Shown here piece by piece: positions 59,483 through 64,000 of a stretch of DNA of 64,000 nt. Under the pieces are notes generated by a model, which saw only the letters and a program-made list of their open reading frames with translations, did no database searches and was not told the origin of the DNA. The stretch is from Gonium pectorale. Lineage: Eukaryota > Chlorophyta > Chlorophyceae > Chlamydomonadales > Volvocaceae. Made by a program: the position numbers and the translations under genes. Each line of letters opens with the position of its first letter. The stretch's first letter is position 1. Location of the stretch: contig LSYV01000004.1 of the NCBI GenBank assembly GCA_001584585.1, positions 1,912,243 through 1,976,242 of the forward strand, given 5' to 3'.

Positions 59483-62400
59483 TGCAGCGTGCTACGTGCG
59501 CCCAGCCTGCGCACCGGCCCCGGCACCGGCACGGTCCGCGCCTACTTCAGTCAAAGTGCAAAGCTTCCGGTATTCGCAGCGACGTATGCGTCGCGTCACA
59601 CGTCCCGTCACACCGGCCGCCCTGTCGTCTCTTCTAACCCACCTATCACCATGCGTCAGTTTGTCCTTGTCACACAGACTGCTTCCCTAACTGCTGAATG
59701 CCCACAAACACGCGCACACGCACCAACGTGCAACCGCTCGGCCCAGCCCACCTTTGGCGGAATGACCACGTCCAGCCGGCCGTCCTCGGAGCGCTGAAGC
59801 TGCACTCGGCTGCCGGTGGGGCGGGCGAGGCGCGCGGGGGGCCGGCTTAGGGCCATGGCCTGCGGGGGCGTAGGGGAGCACGGGCGTTCGCACGAGAGAA
59901 GGCTTGGACTAACGTTTGTCCCGAACTCGCGGACCCCAATCAGCCACTCCGTGCCCCCAACCGCACTCCTCAGGTAAGTAATAACCGCCTGGGCGCACAT
60001 ATGAAAACCCGTGTGTCCAGCAGTCGCAAGGGCCGGCAGGGCCGGCGTGGCGCAAGGTTGGAGCGGAGCAGCATCCACCACCGGCCACCCACAACGGCTG
60101 GGAAGGGGGGCAGGAGCGGCGAGAGAGGGGCGCCAAGGTGCGTCTCGCCGTCCGCCGTCCGCCGCCCACCGCCCGCACTTGTGGCGTTGCCGCATGTGCG
60201 CCCAAGCGCCCAAGCGCCTGCGCCAGCACGGCTTTCGCCAACGCCAACGCCGCCACGCGGCAACGCCGTCCCCCCTCCACAAAACGCCGTGGCACCCACC
60301 CACCCACCTGGCGCATGTAGGCCTCCTCGGGGGTGGCGGGAGGCGCCGGCGCAGCCCGCTGCTGCGCGCGTGTTTGCACGAGCATTTGTGTCGCATAGGG
60401 GGAAGAGGGAGGCGGAGTTTGGGGTGATCGGGGGCCGGGGCACGGGAATCCTCAGTTTCCGGGGCAGGTGGTCTGCAACGGATAGGCTCAGCGGAGGAGA
60501 CTCTGCGCAGGCCACAGGCGGACGAAAAACGCGGAAGCAGCGCCTGCGGCCACCGTCATTCGCAAACCGCTCCCGTCCAGTCGTTGGGCTCCAAGCAATT
60601 TCGCTGGTGGTGGTGGTGGGGGGGAAGACAGCGCCCCTGACCAACCCGCAAGTCTCCACCGGCCCCGGCATCCCGACGCACCCTCCGCCGCGCAAAGCCA
60701 CTGGTGGCTACCTCCCGCCGCCCGGCGGCGCCCCGGCCGCCCGACGCCTTGCCCTGTTGCACACACGAGGAAGGGACATGTCAAGTCAACGAACAAGGGC
60801 CGACAGAAACCTCTGCGGAAGCGCGTGCGGTTGACGAAGGTGGGGGCGTGAGGGCGGGTGGGCAAGAGGTGCCTTGGCCAGGCGGCCCCACATCCTCGGC
60901 GGACTCCAATATCGCTCCAGGGCGCCCTCAGCTGCTACTGCGGGGGCCCGACGCGCCAGCTGTGGCCGCAGACCTGCCCGGAGCATACAGCACGTCACCA
61001 GCCTGGACCTCAGCACCGCCCTCGCCTCAATCTCGTGTTATGGGCCCAAGCGGACCGTGCGACCACATGACGTCCCACCACAAGGTGGGGCATACCCTGA
61101 AACTGTAACTGTCATTGTAACGGTCAACCTCGGGTAGCCCTTCTCCCCTAGCGCCCTGCCCCCCGAACACATACACGCTCGCTCGCACGCACCTGCAGCA
61201 CCTCCACCGCCTCCGCGGCCGTAAGTCGGTCCTCCACCAGCGGCTCGAGCAGCCCGTCCACCAGCGCGGCCAGGGCGGGGGAGGCCGGGGCGGCGGACGA
61301 TGACGCGGAGGAGCGCCAGTTGATTCGCATGCGCTCCGTGGGGAAGGCGGAGGGGGGCTGGCCTGGTAGGGGGGAGGGCGGGGCGGAGGCGGAGGCGGAG
61401 GCGATGGGCTAGCAGCATCTGGAACAGGACACGGTGGGCGAGGGACCTGGCCTTTATTTACAGAGTAGATGCAGCAAAGGAATGGAACACGCAAGGTTGC
61501 ACGAGGGCTGGGTGGATGCAAGTGTGGCCATACGGCCCATGCCGGGCAAGTAGAGGCAGGCCGCGCCTTGTCCCTTGTGGCCCCCTCTGCCCTTACGACG
61601 TACGGCGTACGGCGTATGGCCCATCCCGCACAAGCCGGTGTGTTGTGCCGCGGATTTCGATCGCCCTTAGTATGCCGTACAGCGTACGGCATACGGCATG
61701 CGGTGCACGGCGCCCACCCAGCCCGCGGGACCAGCCCGCGGGGCCTCACCTGTGATCATGTACAGCAGGGTGCCGCCCAGGCCGTACAGGTCGCTGGCGG
61801 GCTCGGCGGCGCCGCGGAACTGCTCCGGGGCCTGGGAGCGCAGCAGGGGGGTACGGGACACGCGAGGCGGCATGGGTGGCTGGGCCGCCGTATGAAAGGA
61901 GACGAGTAAGGCACTGGGGCTGGCAGCGGTAACGGAACTGCAGCGGTAGCCGCGGCGCATACCAAACTGCCCCGGACCCCGGGGCAGCGACCCCACCCGC
62001 CAGTTGATACCGTACAACCGACTCCCAACCGCTCACAGACCGGCGCCCAGGTCCAACCAACCAATCAACCAATCGTGTACGCACCATGTAGCCGTACGTC
62101 CCCACGATAGTGCTGCCCAGACCGGCCAGCTCGCCGGCGGAGGCCACGGCCTGCACAGCGTGGCGGAGGGACGGGGGATGGGTGATGACGAGAATAGGTA
62201 ATCATTCCTGCCTGCCAAGCGTCACCACCCTCACATGCCCGAGCCCCCCTCCCCTCCCCCCCTCACACACCTGCACGCCCCCGAAGTCCACCAGGAACAC
62301 GCGGCCGCCCCATGCCCCGCCCTCCAGCACGATATTCTCCGGCTTGATGTCCTGCCCGCCGAGGGATGGGGGGGGGGGCGGATGGAGGGACCGGGGCAGG

Positions 62401-63975
62401 GGAGGTGGGGTGCTGACCAGGTAAGGAGCCGGCCCAATGGGTCCTATTGGTCTTCAGTAGCTCATGCAGCTGCTCGGGTATGCCCCGTCTCCTGTCCGGG
62501 CCGTCAAATTACACTGCGGCAACGCACAGATGGTGCACCCATGTCGCAAAGCAGGGCACCGGGACAACAAAATGATGCTGTGTTACGTATGCGATATTCA
62601 GTATTACGTACGTCACGCGCACGGTACCCCATGCGGTTGTACGGCACGCGCTTGTGACGCACCCGATGTACGACAGGTGGCCGCAGCGAGCTGAGGTATT
62701 GCAGCACCGACAGCAGCTCCCCCGCGATGCGGGACACCTGGGGCAGGGCGGGGAGGGCGGGGGGGGGGTGAAGGGGAAGGGGAAAGAATAACGGCGGGGG
62801 GGGGGGAGCTAGGGCGGGGTGGACGGGGCGGGGTGTGCGGCTGCCACTGGCTGTCACGCCGTGAGGAGAGGCGCCGAGGTCGTGTGTACGGCTGCGACGC
62901 GCTGTACGGCCGCCGGGGCGGTATGCCGCGTGCGCTGGCCGACATCGAAGCCGTACCGTACGACATTCCGTTATTCGCAGCTACCCAGCCATCCAAGCCA
63001 AGCCCCTCCGCTCGCCGGCTCCAGCAGCCTCACCCCGGCCCTCCGGCCCTCCGGCCCAACGCAGCCGCGCCCACCTCCTGCTCCGTGGCTCGCTGCCCGC
63101 CCGTGATCATGGCCGCTAGCGACTTGCCCTTCACCACCTCCTGCGGGGATGCGGCCGGGCGAAACACACACATGGGGCCGTGGAGCATGGCGGGAGGGGT
63201 GAGGCGGGGAGCTGCCGACCCCCTAACTCCCATCCTCAACTGCACCTTGCCGGCCCATCCGCCCTCCGTCCCCAGACTTACAGGCGCCGGCGGGTACCCC
63301 TCCCGCCCCTCTGCACGCACACAGACAGCCCCCTCCCACTCATACACACACACACACACACGAACGTAACACACACGAACGTCCGGCCCTTTGTGTCAGC
63401 CTCGTCCAGGCTCCTCCGGTCATCAGTGCGGGTATCGGATGGCACCGCACCCGGTCCTTCCCACCCCGTCCTCCCGGCCCACACCGGCCCACACACGACT
63501 CACGACGCAGCCCCAAGCCCACTGTATCCCCCGAGTCCCAACCCGCGCCCCAACCCGCGCCCCCCCCCCCAGCAGCGCTCCTGCCGACCCGCCTGGGTCC
63601 CGTCCGTTGCTGAAACCCCTTTGCCCCCCACCCTCCACACCCACATGTCGCTACCCGGTCGTCGACGATTCGGGACGGCTGGGGATGGCATGCGCCTCAG
63701 GCTTCTTTAGTGAAAAACCTTTGATTCGTCCCCCTCCCCCTCCCCCTTCCCCACCCCCTCCCCCTCCCCCCCCACCCCCGCACCTGCACCAGCACGAAGG
63801 CCCGGTCCTTCGGGTCGTCCTCCTCAAAGTAGTCCAGGTATCGGGGGATGGCGGGGTGCTGCAGGCTGGCCAGCACCTGCCCCTCGCGCTGAAACAGCTC
63901 CAGCGCCTTCCAGTCGCGTAGGCCGCGCAGGCTGAGCGCCTTGAGCGCCACCTCGCTGCCGTCGGGGCGGCGGGC
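56976..63975 (-). CDS. Cyanobacterial-type Ser/Thr protein kinase with C-terminal membrane domain; 5' end outside window
   Basis: Minus-strand exons in order: 63784-63975, 63075-63140, 62663-62737, 62271-62351, 62085-62150, 61750-61831, 61193-61362, 59752-59859, 58929-59134, 58504-58579, 57967-58073, 57549-57630 and 56976-57059 (stop TAG). All joins are in phase, giving 464 visible residues. Kinase signatures: EVALKAL (ATP-binding Lys), REGQVLASL (helix C Glu), VVHR joined to DIKPEN (catalytic Asp), VDFGGVQ (Mg-binding), GTYGYM joined to APEQF, and SDLYGLGGTLLYMITG. The Gly-rich loop is beyond the window. The DFGGVQ and ASDLYGLG wording is typical of cyanobacterial kinases. The C-terminal part has two hydrophobic helices (FALAWNAFVAFWTVGALA and FALFSAPFWFAGV), then VVTIAFINGNPQTAIEILEG and an acidic tail. 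The 1.3-kb intron 59860-61192 may hide another exon (60308 to about 60360 fits phase 0). Confidence 0.8.
57634..57671. repeat. CGGTTGG-type 7-bp tandem repeat
   Basis: About five units with one G-to-A change, starting right at the acceptor of the 57549-57630 exon, so on the minus strand the repeat forms the end of the intron. Confidence 0.85.
58141..58232. repeat. GGCGGA/GGGGGC purine-rich tract
   Basis: Dense G-rich triplet tract in an intron of the kinase gene; on the minus strand it is a long C/T-rich run. Confidence 0.85.
58285..58332. repeat. 9-bp tandem repeat (ATGCTGTCC / ATGCTGTTG)
   Basis: About five units of nine bases in an intron of the kinase gene, in two sequence variants. Confidence 0.8.
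59376..59479. repeat. 19-bp direct repeat followed by (TG)n
   Basis: A 19-bp word occurs at 59376-59394 and again at 59433-59451; the second copy runs straight into a (TG)n tract ending near 59479. All lie in a kinase-gene intron. Confidence 0.85.
61670..61694. repeat. Perfect hairpin, 11-bp stem and 3-nt loop
   Basis: GTATGCCGTAC at 61670-61680 pairs with GTACGGCATAC at 61684-61694 around loop AGC. It lies in the kinase-gene intron 61363-61749, about 45 bp downstream of another GTACGGCGTA-rich stretch (61600-61620). Confidence 0.9.
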
Positions 63976-64000
63976 CTGCGGCGGGCGGCGGGGCATGGGC
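63976..64000 (-). other. Intron tail at the window edge
   Basis: Sequence upstream (minus strand) of the kinase exon acceptor. The kinase N-terminus and promoter lie beyond 64000. Confidence 0.5.

Noticed and set aside
60308..60385. Separate gene start MLVQTRAQQ for the membrane-domain protein
   Set aside because: The kinase exon ending at 61193 joins in phase to 59859, and the kinase plus C-terminal domain order makes one gene more likely; part of this segment may still be an internal exon.

Overview
The window is nuclear DNA of a GC-rich, intron-rich eukaryote, most likely a chlorophycean (Chlamydomonas/Volvox-type) green alga. The evidence is GC-rich third codon positions, many short introns with GTGAG/GTGCG donors and CTGCAG|G acceptors, Ala/Gly/Gln/Pro-rich low-complexity inserts, TGTAA poly(A)-type signals, and protein types typical of plants and algae. 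I see no operons, ribosome binding sites, CRISPR arrays, rRNA genes or convincing tRNA genes. Three runs of N (23949-24478, 38104-38477, 50074-50910) are assembly gaps. Exon joins below were worked out by hand from splice sites and reading-frame phase.

Layout. 391-1938 (+): 3' part of a mitochondrial-type Xaa-Pro aminopeptidase (ICP55/XPNPEP3 family). 1939-6352: gene-poor. 6353-7750 (-) and 7976-10320 (+): a divergent pair, an unrecognised helical protein and a membrane-anchored protein disulfide isomerase of the plant PDI-C (PDIL5-3/5-4) type. 12941-14456 (+) and 14701-16078 (+): two small tandem genes, a 108-residue disordered protein and a 207-residue basic, probably nuclear protein. 17184-23038 (-): a 12-exon gene with an N-terminal UBZ4 ubiquitin-binding zinc finger and helical blocks of unusual type. 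About 23340-24600 (+): remnant of a non-LTR retrotransposon, interrupted by a gap. 26374-35128 (-) and 35745-47275 (+): a second divergent pair, a 16-exon gene for an unrecognised protein of about 1433 residues, and a SNF2 ATPase with an internal RING finger (RAD16/ULS1/CHR28 type). 47276-56975: gene-poor, with one possible small ORF and one tentative low-complexity gene. 56976-63975 (-): a cyanobacterial-type Ser/Thr kinase joined to a C-terminal membrane domain, running off the right edge.

The genes do not form a pathway. The SNF2-RING protein (SUMO-linked ubiquitin ligase type) and the UBZ4 protein could both act in ubiquitin-dependent genome maintenance, but being in the same window is not evidence of cooperation. 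The most unexplained non-coding signal is a palindrome, GACCCNNGGGTC, found nine times in introns and intergenic DNA and never in an assigned confident exon.
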